From Parvibaculum sp. (GTDB lineage Bacteria; Pseudomonadota; Alphaproteobacteria; Parvibaculales; Parvibaculaceae), in contig NZNS01000006.1 of the NCBI GenBank assembly GCA_002694985.1, positions 140,605 through 204,604 on the forward strand: a stretch of DNA of 64,000 nucleotides, given 5' to 3'. This document shows positions 1 through 8,939 of this stretch, one piece after another. Position 1 is the first letter of the stretch. Every line of letters starts with the position of its first letter. The translations under genes were made by a program, and so were the position numbers. A model generated the notes under the pieces. It did not search any database, had not been told where the DNA came from, and worked only from the letters and a program-made list of their open reading frames with translations.

Positions 1-442
1 TCGCTTCTTCGGTAACGGCAAAACCACGGCTTGCATTTCCACTTAGCAAGCCTGTTTTCACCATGTTGCGGACACGATCACGAGTGCTCGCAATACCAAT
101 GCCCATACCGTTACGCTCGGTGATGGCGTGTATCTCCTCGTATGAGGCCTTTTTACTTCCGCGCCTGTACATGCCGCGAAGCACACTCTGCCAGCTTTCC
201 GAGATAGAGCCCGGCTGGCGTCCAGAGTGGCGCTTGCCACTCCCGCCACGAGCCTTTTTCACGGCAGGAGTGGGCTTCTTTCGATTAACTGAGGTCTCGC
301 GGATTGGCCTAGCTGGGCGCAGAGATGCTGCGCGCTCAAGAACGCGCAATTCTACCGCCACGGTATCAAGCTCACTTTTAAGCTGCTGATACCGTGCTTT
401 CTTTTCGGCGATCTCACGATCAAGGGGATCCTGCGTCTCCAT
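1..442 (-). CDS. Winged-helix-like accessory protein, C-terminus cut by window edge
   Basis: An open frame of 147 codons runs from ATG at 442 to the left edge without a stop. Residues about 8-40 are charged and heptad-like (probable coiled coil), residues 45-75 form a basic linker, and residues about 76-147 read like a small winged helix, with an SW-x5-MYRRG start and an I-x-ITERNG helix. I do not recognise a named family. A DNA-binding accessory protein is inferred from the fold-like pattern and basic charge. The AT-rich stretch upstream (443-660) would hold its promoter. It lies in a lower-GC region unlike the flagellar genes to the right. Confidence 0.55.
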   Translation of the reverse strand, partial: METQDPLDREIAEKKARYQQLKSELDTVAVELRVLERAASLRPARPIRETSVNRKKPTPAVKKARGGSGKRHSGRQPGSISESWQSVLRGMYRRGSKKASYEEIHAITERNGMGIGIASTRDRVRNMVKTGLLSGNASRGFAVTEEA

Positions 443-664
443 CCCAAAACAAGTAGCATAGACGCGGCGTTTAGCAAAACTCCATTCCAACGCGTAAGTT
501 TTTCTTATGTTCTCAAATCATGAAAAGCCTTTAAAAACAATATCTTAAACCAAACAATGCCCGTTATACGCGCGTGAGAAATTGATGGGGTTGACACACA
601 AAGCGCCGAATCGTTAATGCAGCGTCGTATTTAAGCTACTGACTCATTTGTGTAGCCCAATAAA

Positions 665-691
665 AAAGCGAGACGCTAACGGTCTCGCTTT
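665..691 (-). terminator. Rho-independent terminator of the small accessory operon
   Basis: A perfect 10-bp stem (AAAGCGAGAC with GTCTCGCTTT) surrounds a 7-nt loop. On the minus strand it is followed by a T run, as expected at the end of the 1330-to-676 transcript. The stop codon of the 48-residue gene lies inside the loop. Confidence 0.75.
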
Positions 692-822
692 CCCCCGGGC
701 CGCTCTGGCCTGTCTAATTGCTTTGGTGACGGTGGCATGTTCAACGCCCGGCGCAAGGCCTCGTCGCGGCGCTTGGCCGCCTCCTCATCGGAATAGGTCT
801 CTTGGGCTTTCTTCTCTGCCAT
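676..822 (-). CDS. Small charged protein, 48 aa
   Basis: ATG at 822 opens a 48-residue frame ending in the loop of the terminator at 665-691. The product is Lys/Arg/Glu-rich: helical SDEEAAKRRDEALRRALN in the middle, then a Pro-rich basic tail (MPPSPK...RPGGKRDR). Short alphaproteobacterial proteins with a similar RRDEALRRxLN-PP pattern are, from memory, often annotated as hypothetical. The start lies 6 bp beyond the stop of the gene before it, so the two are probably translationally coupled. Function unknown; an antitoxin-like or accessory role is only a guess. Confidence 0.55.
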   Translation of the reverse strand: MAEKKAQETYSDEEAAKRRDEALRRALNMPPSPKQLDRPERPGGKRDR

Positions 823-827
823 TTCCC

Positions 828-1058
828 TTAGCAGTCACCTTCGTCAGGGCCAGGTATTATGCGAGCCGCCCGTAGTGCCAAGGTATCATTCAGATCATCA
901 ACATAGAGAAACTTCGGCCCCTCTTTGGCGACTATGTGAACATCGCCGCTGTAATGTAGATAGGCCTTGAAGTCATCATCTTCATCAACGAGCGTATAGC
1001 CAAGAAACGCGAGGAAATCATCGCCGATCCCCTCGATCGATACGTACCAGCGCGCCAC
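828..1058 (-). CDS. Hypothetical acidic protein, 76 aa
   Basis: A compact acidic frame (MARWYVSIEGIG start, EDDDF centre, GPDEGDC end) with alternating beta-like and charged segments and no signal peptide or membrane segment. It is the middle gene of a three-gene minus-strand set (1330-1079, 1058-828, 822-676) with gaps of 20 bp and 5 bp. I do not recognise the family. The acidic composition makes a HicA-like RNase toxin unlikely. Confidence 0.55.
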   Translation of the reverse strand: MARWYVSIEGIGDDFLAFLGYTLVDEDDDFKAYLHYSGDVHIVAKEGPKFLYVDDLNDTLALRAARIIPGPDEGDC

Positions 1059-1078
1059 GGTCTCCCCCTTCTTGCTGC

Positions 1079-1330
1079 TTAAGCAACAGCATCCAAGGGA
1101 AGTACCTTTCTACGCACAACTTTGGAGAGACGCGCCTCTACGCCGACGCGTACGTCAGGCACAAGGCTGCCCTTCACGCGCAGATAGAATCTGAACGCCT
1201 TTTGGGCCTTCTCCTCAACTTCTCCCTCTGTTGTGCCCTCGAAACAGAAATATGGCGACGAGTCGGTCGCCGCAACGTAAGTCCCTGAATCGGTGACGCC
1301 TAGATATACGTGGTGTCCATCTTTGCTCAT
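1079..1330 (-). CDS. HicB/DUF1902-like small protein, 83 aa
   Basis: The pattern GVTDSGTYVAATDSSPYF followed by EGTTEGEVEEKAQKAFRFYL resembles the half-RNase-H fold of HicB-like proteins: a beta hairpin, an E-G-x-T turn, then an amphipathic helix. No HTH or ribbon-helix-helix extension is visible. A strong purine-rich RBS (GGAGGAGAGGAGG) precedes the start. It is the first gene of the small accessory operon. Assignment to HicB-like proteins is by pattern only, and no HicA partner with its conserved His is present next door. Confidence 0.55.
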   Translation of the reverse strand: MSKDGHHVYLGVTDSGTYVAATDSSPYFCFEGTTEGEVEEKAQKAFRFYLRVKGSLVPDVRVGVEARLSKVVRRKVLPLDAVA

Positions 1331-1508
1331 TTTATAGCCTCCTCTCCTCCCCCTACGGCCACTTGAAGACCCTCAGCACACATAAAGATTCCTTTATATG
1401 TAACCTCTATCAACATACACGAATTACCCTATTAACGCTACAGCGTACATGTTGTGCCTGAGCGTGTCGGCAATATGGCAGATTAGCAATACGTCCCTTA
1501 CTCGGGGA

Positions 1509-2567
1509 TTAAGCGCCACTTTTCTCATGTATATAATCGCGTTCGGCGCTTGCCTTCCCGGCCATTGTGTCCGCCCCGCCCGTCCGCGCCATCCGCGCGC
1601 CCGGTGCAACGCCCGGCACAGGCGCATCGGTGCCACGGACAGGCTTTCTGTCCCAGGCATGTGTCCAGTCGTGGATCATCGCCCCCTCCGCCTCAAGAAT
1701 CGGCCTCATTTCATGGAAGGCGGCGCCGATCCGGTAAAACGGGATGCGCGGGAAGAGGTGATGGATGAGGTGATAGGTCTGGTACATGTCGAGCACCGTC
1801 ACGACGCGATGGATCGCGCGCGGCAGCAGGAAGACGCCGGAATCCGTATAGCGCTCCTGCGAGACATGCGGCCGGTGCGGCAGGTAATTGAAGACCAGCC
1901 CGATCAGCGCGACATTGAGAAAGGTCGGCACGATCCAGAGCATCAGCACCTCAAAGCCGAAGCCATAGACGAAGCCAACGGCGAGCGTCGTCCATGCAAA
2001 CAGATGATGCGCGCCGGCAATGAAATATTGCTTCCGGTGCGCCTTGTCCTTCCACATTCCCATCCGCGTCATCATGTAGACGTAGTGAGGCGTCTGCGTG
2101 AAAAAGCGCAACACGAGCATGAGGGGGTTCCGCCCCGCGCACCATGTGTCGGGGTCGCGCTCGAAATCGTTGGTATAGCGGTGATGCACGAGATGCATCA
2201 CGTCATAGCCGCGATAGGGAATGAGCGTCACGATGCCGCCAATCCAGGCGAGCAGATCGTTGAGCCATTTGTAGCGCTTGTCGTCGCCCGATATCGCCTC
2301 GTGAATACCGTCATGCACCGCCATGAACTGCATCAGCATGAGATAGCCGTTGACCAGGGTCGCGACCCAGAACGGCCAGAAGCCGGTCAGCGCCGCCGCA
2401 CTCGAAACGGCAATCCCCGCCAGCGAGCCAAGCGACACGAAAACCGTCGGCCAGGCGACATGGCCAATATGGCGGCGCGCAATGGCGAGCGCGGCGCGGT
2501 GGCTTTCCGGGCTACGGGCAGGCCGCGAGCTGTCAGGCGTGAGGCTGGTCAGATGAGTGTTGGACAT
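1509..2567 (-). CDS. Fatty acid desaturase (acyl-lipid type, membrane di-iron)
   Basis: A 352-residue membrane desaturase of the FA_desaturase family (PF00487). The three histidine boxes are visible: HDGIH, HLVHH and HLIHH. Together they bind the di-iron centre that introduces a double bond into an acyl chain at the cytoplasmic face of the membrane. Hydrophobic segments lie before the first box and between the second and third. The ATG at 2567 is preferred because it begins the conserved-looking sequence; the frame stays open to 2675 with ATGs at 2597 and 2675. The substrate (phospholipid acyl chain or other lipid) cannot be read from sequence. Confidence 0.85.
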   Translation of the reverse strand: MSNTHLTSLTPDSSRPARSPESHRAALAIARRHIGHVAWPTVFVSLGSLAGIAVSSAAALTGFWPFWVATLVNGYLMLMQFMAVHDGIHEAISGDDKRYKWLNDLLAWIGGIVTLIPYRGYDVMHLVHHRYTNDFERDPDTWCAGRNPLMLVLRFFTQTPHYVYMMTRMGMWKDKAHRKQYFIAGAHHLFAWTTLAVGFVYGFGFEVLMLWIVPTFLNVALIGLVFNYLPHRPHVSQERYTDSGVFLLPRAIHRVVTVLDMYQTYHLIHHLFPRIPFYRIGAAFHEMRPILEAEGAMIHDWTHAWDRKPVRGTDAPVPGVAPGARMARTGGADTMAGKASAERDYIHEKSGA

Positions 2568-2747
2568 GGCGTAACCGCGAGCGCCCTTCTGTTTCATACC
2601 GGGACAAAATACACCCACAGATGGGGTGAAACCAGTATTGCATGGCAGCTTTCGTGCCACAGGCGGCAAAGCCACCGGAAATCATGAGAGGCTCGGCAGT
2701 CCCGAACGAATTTCCGCGAGGCAATCGGCGGGTTTCCGCCCTGTTCC

Positions 2748-5291
2748 TCACTTGTTCGCGTCCATGACCTCCTTCACGGCGGCGGCAAGCTGCTTCAGGG
2801 AAAAGGGCTTGGGCAGGAAGTGAAAAGCCTGGTCGGGGTCGAGATTCTTTGCGAAGGCGTCTTCGGCATAGCCCGACACGAAGATGATCGGGATGCCCGG
2901 CAGAATATCCTTCAGCTCCTTCGCCATGGTCGGGCCGTCCATGTTGGGCATGACGACATCCGAAACGACGAGATCGATACGGCCTTCATGCGCCCGCACG
3001 ACCTCAAGTGCGACCTCGCCGCTCTCCGCCTGCAGAACCTCATAGCCGCGCGTACCGAGTGCGCGTGCCGCGAAGGTGCGCACCGCATCCTCGTCCTCGA
3101 CAAGAAGAATGGTACCCTTGCCGGTGAGGTCCGCCGCCTCGAGAGGTACGGAAGCCGCCGCCTCCGCTTCGGCAGCCTTGTCCGCCGCCGTCTCGATATA
3201 GCGCGGCAGGTAGATGCGGAAGGTCGTGCCTTTCCCCATCGTGGAATAGGGGAAGATGAAACCGCCCGTCTGCTTGATGATGCCATAGACGGTGGAAAGG
3301 CCGAGACCTGTCCCCTTGGAGGGATCCTTCGTGGTGTAGAAGGGTTCGAAAATCTTGCCGAGATTTTCCTTCGGAATACCGGAGCCCGTATCGCCCACTT
3401 CGATCAGCACATATTCCCCGTGCGGCATCAGCGGATGATCGAGCGCGCGGCTGTCAGCTTCCGAAACATTCGCCGTCCGGATAGTCAGCCGTCCGCCATC
3501 GGGCATGGCATCGCGCGCGTTCACGGCGAGATTGATGATGACCTGTTCGAGCTGGTTCTGGTCGACCTTCACCAGGCCGAGTTCGCGCCCATGCACGATC
3601 TTGAGTTCGACCTTCTCGGTGAGAAGCCGGGCCAGCAGGTTTTGCAGTTCGGCGATCGCGTCCGTCAGCGAGAGAACCTTGGGCCTGAGCGTCTGCCGCC
3701 GCGAAAAGGCAAGAAGCTGCCGCGTCAGGTTCGCGGCACGGTTTGCATTCTGCTTGATCTGCACGACATCCGCGAAGGAGGGATCGCCCGCCTGATGCCG
3801 TGCCAGCAGCAGATCGCAAAAGCCGATAATCGCAGTGAGAAGATTGTTGAAGTCATGTGCGACGCCGCCCGCAAGCTGGCCGACCGCCTGCATCTTCTGC
3901 GACTGCGCGAATTGCAGTTCGAGCGATTTCTGTTCTGTCGCATCGATGAGATAGACGACGATGCCGGCGCCCTCGCCCATATCCACCCGCGCGGCATAAA
4001 GCTGGCCGACACGGTCGGGGCTTCGCGCCAGCCGCACGTCGATGGGCGCAACCGCGAAATTGCCAGCGCGCGCATTCGCGATCGTTTCATCGACCGCCGG
4101 GCGATCCTCTTCGACGAGAAGTTCATTTAGCAGCGAACCGCGCTCCACGCTCTCGCCCACATAGCCGACGAAGGAGCGGTTGGCATTGTCGATACGCCCG
4201 TGGGAATCGATGGTTGCGATGCCGATGGGCGCGTTGTTGAAGAAGCGGGCAAACCGCATCTCTGCATCGCGCGCCGTTTCCTCGGCCTTGTCGCCCGTGG
4301 TCCGGTTCAGCACCATGGCGAAGATACGGGGTGGCCGCTTCCCCGCCGCCACGACTTTCGTCCGCATGATGCGCACCGGAATCGCCTTGCCGTCCGCTCC
4401 CTTGAGGTCGACATCGAGCGGCGGCATCTCCTCATCCTCGCCGGGGGCGCCATCGGCCAGCGCCGGCACCTCGCCAAGCACCAGTTCGCCGAGCGTCACC
4501 TGCCGCTGGGTCAGCCGCTCCGGCACGACGCCAAGCCAGGAGGCAAGCCGCGCATTGATGAAAACGAGCGCACCCTCCTCGTCCGCGGTGAAAAACCCGA
4601 ATGGCGCATGGTCGATATAGGAAAGAGAACGGCTATGCTTGAGCTCGGCGGAATCGATCCGTTCGCGCTCGCTCGTAATGTCACGAAGAAGCCAGACCGC
4701 TCCGCCCGGCGCGCCGCTGAGCGGACGAACCACGGCGCGATATATGCGCTCCGCATTGGGTGGCCCGATATACACGTCTTCCTGCGCGGCAAATCCCGTG
4801 CGCGCTGCCTGCGCCAGCCGGAAAGCCGCCTCAGCACCCTCGCCCCCGCCGGAGAGAAGCCGCTCGACAGGCACCGCCCTGTCACCGTCGAACCCGCCCG
4901 ACAGCAGGCGATAGGCCTCATTCGCGAAAAGAACTGCGCCGCGCCTGTCTGTCACATAGCAAGGATCGGGAAGCGCGGTCAGCGCTTCCACTGCGACCAG
5001 GGGCGAGCGGCTCAGGGACCCGGAAGCACTGCCGGAAAGACCATAGAGAACGGCACCTGCAATGGCGACAAGGCCGAGCGCCGTAAGAGCACCGGGCAGG
5101 CCGAAGGCCTGCACGCCGAGCGTGTCCAGCAGCGTAAACACAAAGCCGAACGCGAGCGCAATGAGAACGACCCAGCGGCGCGCCGGCAGCGACCATTGCA
5201 CATCATCCACCGCCGCGGCGGCTTCGGTGGCTTCGGCGGCTTCGACGCCTTCTACCCTGTTATCGACAAGATCGGCCGGCGTTTCGGCCAT
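2748..5291 (-). CDS. cckA: CckA-type hybrid sensor histidine kinase
   Basis: An 847-residue hybrid kinase. Two membrane segments lie at about 39-60 and 64-86, followed by PAS-like domains at about 103-205, 220-330 and 345-450. The HisKA box has phospho-accepting His479 in GGVAHDFNNLLTAIIGF. The ATPase domain has Asn591 and a GTGLGL lid, and the C-terminal receiver has Asp778 and Lys828. This order and the His-box wording are typical of CckA, which in Caulobacter drives CtrA phosphorylation through ChpT and so controls cell cycle and flagellar class II genes. It follows flhB on the same strand after a 66-bp gap, so it may be partly read from the flagellar operon. Confidence 0.93.
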   Translation of the reverse strand: MAETPADLVDNRVEGVEAAEATEAAAAVDDVQWSLPARRWVVLIALAFGFVFTLLDTLGVQAFGLPGALTALGLVAIAGAVLYGLSGSASGSLSRSPLVAVEALTALPDPCYVTDRRGAVLFANEAYRLLSGGFDGDRAVPVERLLSGGGEGAEAAFRLAQAARTGFAAQEDVYIGPPNAERIYRAVVRPLSGAPGGAVWLLRDITSERERIDSAELKHSRSLSYIDHAPFGFFTADEEGALVFINARLASWLGVVPERLTQRQVTLGELVLGEVPALADGAPGEDEEMPPLDVDLKGADGKAIPVRIMRTKVVAAGKRPPRIFAMVLNRTTGDKAEETARDAEMRFARFFNNAPIGIATIDSHGRIDNANRSFVGYVGESVERGSLLNELLVEEDRPAVDETIANARAGNFAVAPIDVRLARSPDRVGQLYAARVDMGEGAGIVVYLIDATEQKSLELQFAQSQKMQAVGQLAGGVAHDFNNLLTAIIGFCDLLLARHQAGDPSFADVVQIKQNANRAANLTRQLLAFSRRQTLRPKVLSLTDAIAELQNLLARLLTEKVELKIVHGRELGLVKVDQNQLEQVIINLAVNARDAMPDGGRLTIRTANVSEADSRALDHPLMPHGEYVLIEVGDTGSGIPKENLGKIFEPFYTTKDPSKGTGLGLSTVYGIIKQTGGFIFPYSTMGKGTTFRIYLPRYIETAADKAAEAEAAASVPLEAADLTGKGTILLVEDEDAVRTFAARALGTRGYEVLQAESGEVALEVVRAHEGRIDLVVSDVVMPNMDGPTMAKELKDILPGIPIIFVSGYAEDAFAKNLDPDQAFHFLPKPFSLKQLAAAVKEVMDANK

Positions 5292-5357
5292 TCCCTACTC
5301 CTGTGCCTGCCCCGCGGCACATAAACGCGCCGGCGCACATAGCCTCACGCGGCCGAA

Positions 5358-6440
5358 TCACCTCCGGCCGCCTCCTCCGGTGATCTTAGCCTTAAGACGC
5401 ATCACATATCCAATCACCTCGGCCACGGCCTTGTAGTGTTCTGGCGTGATTTCCTCGTCGATCTGCACGGTGGCATGCAGCGCGCGGGCGAGCGGCGGGT
5501 TTTCGACGATGGGAATATCGTGTTCCTGGCCGATTTCGCGAATTTTGAAGGCCACGGCATCCACACCCTTGGCCACGACGAGCGGCGCTCCCATGCCCTG
5601 CTCGTATTTGAGCGCCACGGCGTAATGGGTCGGGTTGGTGATGATGACGGTCGCACTCGGCACGGCAGCCATCATGCGCTTTCGGCCACGCTCCGCGCGG
5701 ATCTGGCGCAACTTCGCCTTCACCGTCGGGTCGCCTTCCATCTGCTTGTACTCGTCCTTCACTTCCTGAATGGACATGCGCTGCTTCTTCATCCATTGCG
5801 CGTGCTCGAACAGATAGTCGAGCGCGGCAACAACAGTCATGACGGCGATGACGCCCATGAACATCTTGAGCGCAAGGGACTGCACCACGGGCAGAAGCTG
5901 AGCGATTTCCCAGGTCATCATCAGCGCGAGCTGGTCGCGTTCGGGCCAGATGAGCAGGAAGGAAACAGTGCCCACCGCACACATCTTCACGATGCCCTTG
6001 GCGAGGTTCATCAGGCTTTTCGGCCCGAACAGGCGCTTCACCCCCTCCTTGGGGGAAATCTTGGAGAGTTTCGGCTTCATGTTCTCGGCCGTGAAGACCG
6101 GCGCATGCTGGATCAGATGCCCGGCCAGCGCCGCGCCGACGAGAACGGCGAGCGGCGCGATCACCGCGCCGAAGGCATCCTGGCCGACGCCCATCCAGAT
6201 CCGGCGAAGATGCTCGCCATCCATCGGAATGGCGTCCGGATGTTCGAGGAAGACCTTGAGCGAGCCCGCAAGAGAGCCAGCCGTCATGGGCGCAAGAAGC
6301 GCGACGGCAACGGCGCCGCCCATCATGACGAACCAGGTGCTGATTTCCTGGCTCTTGACGACATCGCCCTTCTTCTGGGCTTCATCCAGTTTCTTTTGTG
6401 TCGGTTCTTCTGTCTTTTCTGAATCGTCATGTTCAGACAC
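5358..6440 (-). CDS. flhB: Flagellar export apparatus protein FlhB
   Basis: A 360-residue inner-membrane export-gate protein with four membrane segments in the first 215 residues and a cytoplasmic C-terminal domain. The autocleavage motif N269-P270-T271-H272 is intact (TNPTHYAVALKY), so the rod/hook-to-filament substrate switch should work. The N-terminus carries the usual SEKTEEPTQKKLDEAQKKG. Last of the flgB-flgC-fliE-fliQ-fliR-flhB series, 14 bp after fliR; cckA follows. Confidence 0.97.
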   Translation of the reverse strand: MSEHDDSEKTEEPTQKKLDEAQKKGDVVKSQEISTWFVMMGGAVAVALLAPMTAGSLAGSLKVFLEHPDAIPMDGEHLRRIWMGVGQDAFGAVIAPLAVLVGAALAGHLIQHAPVFTAENMKPKLSKISPKEGVKRLFGPKSLMNLAKGIVKMCAVGTVSFLLIWPERDQLALMMTWEIAQLLPVVQSLALKMFMGVIAVMTVVAALDYLFEHAQWMKKQRMSIQEVKDEYKQMEGDPTVKAKLRQIRAERGRKRMMAAVPSATVIITNPTHYAVALKYEQGMGAPLVVAKGVDAVAFKIREIGQEHDIPIVENPPLARALHATVQIDEEITPEHYKAVAEVIGYVMRLKAKITGGGGRR

Positions 6441-6454
6441 GGCGCGTCTCCCCG

Positions 6455-7216
6455 CTAACCGGCGAACATGGAGATCGACTGCTCAAAGGCCTGCAGGAAC
6501 CACGTCATCATGGCGCCGACGAGAAAGAGCAGCAGGACGAGACCGAGCGAGATGTTCGCCGGCATCGCGATGAAGAAGATCTGGATCTGCGGCATCAGCC
6601 TCGAAAGAATGCCGATACCCACATAGAAGATGAGACCGAAAACAAGGAAAGGTGCGGCAAGTTGCAGGCCGATCCTGAAGGCATCGGACACGAACTTGAC
6701 GGCCATTTCCGAAAAATCACCGACGGGAATGGGCTGTCCCGGCACGAAGAGTTCGTAGCTGTCTCGCATGGCGGCGATCAGCAGATGATCGAGATGCGTC
6801 GCAAAAATGAGCGTGACGGCGAGCAGCGAAAGGAAGTTCGCGAGCAGCACCCCCTGTTGTCCCTGCGTCGGGTCCACGCTCTGTGCGAAGGCAAGGCTCA
6901 TCTGCATCGCAATGATGTTACCCGCCACATGTAGCGCGCTCATGATGAGCCGCGCTGCCGTGCCGATGAAAAGGCCGACCGCAATCTCGGTCATGACGAT
7001 GAAGGCGAGCCCCGGCACCGTCGCCGGTATCGCGCCGTAGGAGGAGGCGACGAGCGGCATCATCACCATCGTGAGCAAAAGGGCCAGCACGAGCCGCACC
7101 TGCGTCGGAATGCTCGTTTCGCCAAGCGCCGGCATCAGCATGATCATCGCGGCCAGCCGCGAAAAAATCAGCATGAAGGTGAAAGCCGTTTGCGGCAGGA
7201 TGTCGACGGTGATCAT
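6455..7216 (-). CDS. fliR: Flagellar export apparatus protein FliR
   Basis: A 253-residue, six-helix membrane protein of the export gate. Conserved features include the RLVLALLLTMVM segment near residue 45 and the GILSRLMPQIQIFFIAMP motif near 205-222. FliR assembles with FliP and FliQ into the helical gate of the flagellar type III system. It sits between fliQ (18-bp gap) and flhB (14-bp gap), a common order in alphaproteobacteria. Confidence 0.96.
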   Translation of the reverse strand: MITVDILPQTAFTFMLIFSRLAAMIMLMPALGETSIPTQVRLVLALLLTMVMMPLVASSYGAIPATVPGLAFIVMTEIAVGLFIGTAARLIMSALHVAGNIIAMQMSLAFAQSVDPTQGQQGVLLANFLSLLAVTLIFATHLDHLLIAAMRDSYELFVPGQPIPVGDFSEMAVKFVSDAFRIGLQLAAPFLVFGLIFYVGIGILSRLMPQIQIFFIAMPANISLGLVLLLFLVGAMMTWFLQAFEQSISMFAG

Positions 7217-7234
7217 GGATTGCCGCGCCCGCCC

Positions 7235-7498
7235 TCAGCCCGCTACGATTTTCTGTGAAATGAGAATCATGAAGCCCTCAAGCGCCTGCGCCATGAAAGG
7301 CAGCGCGATGAGAACCGTGAGGAAGATCGCCACGATCTTCGGCACGAAGACAAGGGTCATTTCCTGAACCTGCGTCAGCGCCTGCAACAGCGCGATCGCG
7401 AGACCTACCACAAGGGCCACCACCATCATCGGAGCCGACACCTCCAGCATGACGTAGATCGCCTGCCTTGAGAGATCGAGAATTTCCGGTCCCGTCAT
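7235..7498 (-). CDS. fliQ: Flagellar export apparatus protein FliQ
   Basis: An 87-residue two-helix membrane protein of normal FliQ length. It shows the family pattern of a first hydrophobic segment with VGLAIALLQALTQVQE, then LVFVPKIVAIFLTVLIALPFM. FliQ forms part of the FliP5-FliQ4-FliR1 export gate. It lies between fliE and fliR in one minus-strand operon. Confidence 0.96.
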   Translation of the reverse strand: MTGPEILDLSRQAIYVMLEVSAPMMVVALVVGLAIALLQALTQVQEMTLVFVPKIVAIFLTVLIALPFMAQALEGFMILISQKIVAG

Positions 7499-7525
7499 TT
7501 TGTCACTCGCCCCCGCCCGCTGCCG

Positions 7526-7849
7526 TCAGATCGGCATGCGCATGATTTCCTGATAGGCCGTAATGACCTTGTCGCGCACGGTAACGACCGTCTGCAATGT
7601 CGTCTCGGCCTCGGCAACCGCCGTCACCACGTCGACAATATTGCCGCTCGTGCCGCCGGTAACGGCCGCCATCTTTGCTTCGCCCGCCTTCGAGGTCTCG
7701 ACGCTTTCGTCGATGGCCTGCTTGAGCATGTCGCCAAAGCCGCCCGCCGCATCCTTGGCGCCGCCCGCCTGGGGTGTCTGATTGCCCGAGCCTATCCCCG
7801 CGGCGCGGGCATAGGCGTTGAGCGCTGTCGATGCCGGAATGGTTGTCAT
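7526..7849 (-). CDS. fliE: Flagellar hook-basal body junction protein FliE
   Basis: A 107-residue rod/MS-ring junction protein. The family signature is in the C-terminal half: GFGDMLKQAIDESVETSKAGE, then NIVDVVTAVAEAETTLQTVVTVRDKVITAYQEIMRMPI. The final MRMPI is typical of FliE. It joins the MS ring to the rod and is among the first substrates exported. Located between flgC and fliQ, as in many alphaproteobacteria. Confidence 0.95.
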   Translation of the reverse strand: MTTIPASTALNAYARAAGIGSGNQTPQAGGAKDAAGGFGDMLKQAIDESVETSKAGEAKMAAVTGGTSGNIVDVVTAVAEAETTLQTVVTVRDKVITAYQEIMRMPI

Positions 7850-7871
7850 GTCGATCCTCTTGCCTCAGCCG

Positions 7872-8291
7872 TCACTTGCGCAGAATGTCGATGGTCTGCG
7901 AGATCATGCGGCGCGATGCCTGGATGAGATTGAGATTGGCTTCATAGCTACGCTGGGCTTCGCGCATGTCCATCGACTCGACCATGCCGTTGACGTTCGG
8001 CATCTTGACGTAGCCATCCTCGTCGGCGCCCGGATGACCCGGCATGTATTTGAGCTTGAATTCGCTTTTGTCGAGAACCGGCCGCCCGAGCGTCACGGTG
8101 TGCGCACCGATCTCCCGGTTGAGCTTGTCCTCGAAGGTCACGACCTTTCGCTGATAGGGATCGCCGCCCGGCACGCGCGAAGTCGAATCCGCGTTTGCGA
8201 TATTTTCTGCAATGATCCGCATGCGGCCGCTCTGGGCCTTCAGGCCCGAGGCTGCCACCATCATAGATTTGACAAGATCCATGGCGCTCAT
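7872..8291 (-). CDS. flgC: Flagellar proximal rod protein FlgC
   Basis: A 139-residue rod protein with the N-terminal rod/hook signature (MVAASGLKAQSGRMRIIAENIANADS) and the C-terminal helix MREAQRSYEANLNLIQASRRM of the flagellar rod/hook family. FlgC is exported by the flagellar type III system and polymerises into the proximal rod with FlgB and FlgF. It is in an operon between flgB and fliE. Confidence 0.96.
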   Translation of the reverse strand: MSAMDLVKSMMVAASGLKAQSGRMRIIAENIANADSTSRVPGGDPYQRKVVTFEDKLNREIGAHTVTLGRPVLDKSEFKLKYMPGHPGADEDGYVKMPNVNGMVESMDMREAQRSYEANLNLIQASRRMISQTIDILRK

Positions 8292-8317
8292 GTTGCGTCT
8301 CTTCCTTTCAACAAGGC

Positions 8318-8746
8318 TCAGCTACGGCCGAGCGCGATCCTGATGAGTCCGAGGCTCTTCGAATAGAGCCCTGTCACCGTCTGGTAATCCATCTGGTTCT
8401 GCGCGACCTTGATCATCTGATCTTCGAGCACGACCGAGTTTCCGGTAGGCGACGTTTCGAAGTCGGGTTTCTTTATGATCTCGCCGCCTGTCGCCTGCCC
8501 TGTGCGAATGCTGTGACCGCTGCCCGTCACGGGGCTGCCGATATGACCAGCCTGCGTCGCGACGGCGCGAAGCACGGGACCGCTGCGCTCCACCATCGTA
8601 CCGAAGTCGAGAGGCTTGAGGTCGCGCGCCGTATAGCCCGGCGTATCGGCATTGGCGACATTCTGCGCAAGCACTTGCTGGCGCGCAGTCAGCCACTGCA
8701 TACGCTGCTTCATCATTTCCACGATGGGAAGATCGCCGATTGCCAT
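8318..8746 (-). CDS. flgB: Flagellar proximal rod protein FlgB
   Basis: A 142-residue rod protein. It has the family pattern WLTARQQVLAQNVANADTPGYTARDLKPLDF near the N-terminus and a C-terminal amphipathic helix (QMDYQTVTGLYSKSLGLIRIALGR). It is the first gene of the minus-strand operon flgB-flgC-fliE-fliQ-fliR-flhB. A one-mismatch CtrA-like box lies about 110 bp upstream (8858-8872), which fits class II control in a Caulobacter-style cascade. Confidence 0.95.
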   Translation of the reverse strand: MAIGDLPIVEMMKQRMQWLTARQQVLAQNVANADTPGYTARDLKPLDFGTMVERSGPVLRAVATQAGHIGSPVTGSGHSIRTGQATGGEIIKKPDFETSPTGNSVVLEDQMIKVAQNQMDYQTVTGLYSKSLGLIRIALGRS

Positions 8747-8857
8747 TGCCTGCGTGCCCCCGCGACCGGCTCACCGAACTCTCTTTCTGAGTGTCCAAAC
8801 GGCCGTGTCTGAAGCCACGCATTCCTTGGCGGCGAAACTGAATTCACCATCGTGGAG

Positions 8858-8872
8858 TTAACATCGTCCTAA
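8858..8872. promoter_or_regulatory. CtrA-like box between flgB and fliO
   Basis: TTAA-N7-CTAA (8858-8872) differs by one base from the CtrA consensus TTAA-N7-TTAA. It lies in the 276-bp divergent region between flgB and fliO, 112 bp upstream of the flgB start. Role inferred from position and motif only. Confidence 0.45.
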
Positions 8873-8939
8873 CGCGGCAAAAGCTGCCGAGCGCGTTAGG
8901 AAACCGGTAACCAGATAAAGGCGCGGCTCGCCTCACCCT

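Noticed and set aside
1449..2687. A 412-residue open frame on the plus strand
   Set aside because: It is antisense to the desaturase with its clear histidine boxes; its composition (His/Arg-rich, no domain pattern) is typical of a high-GC shadow frame.
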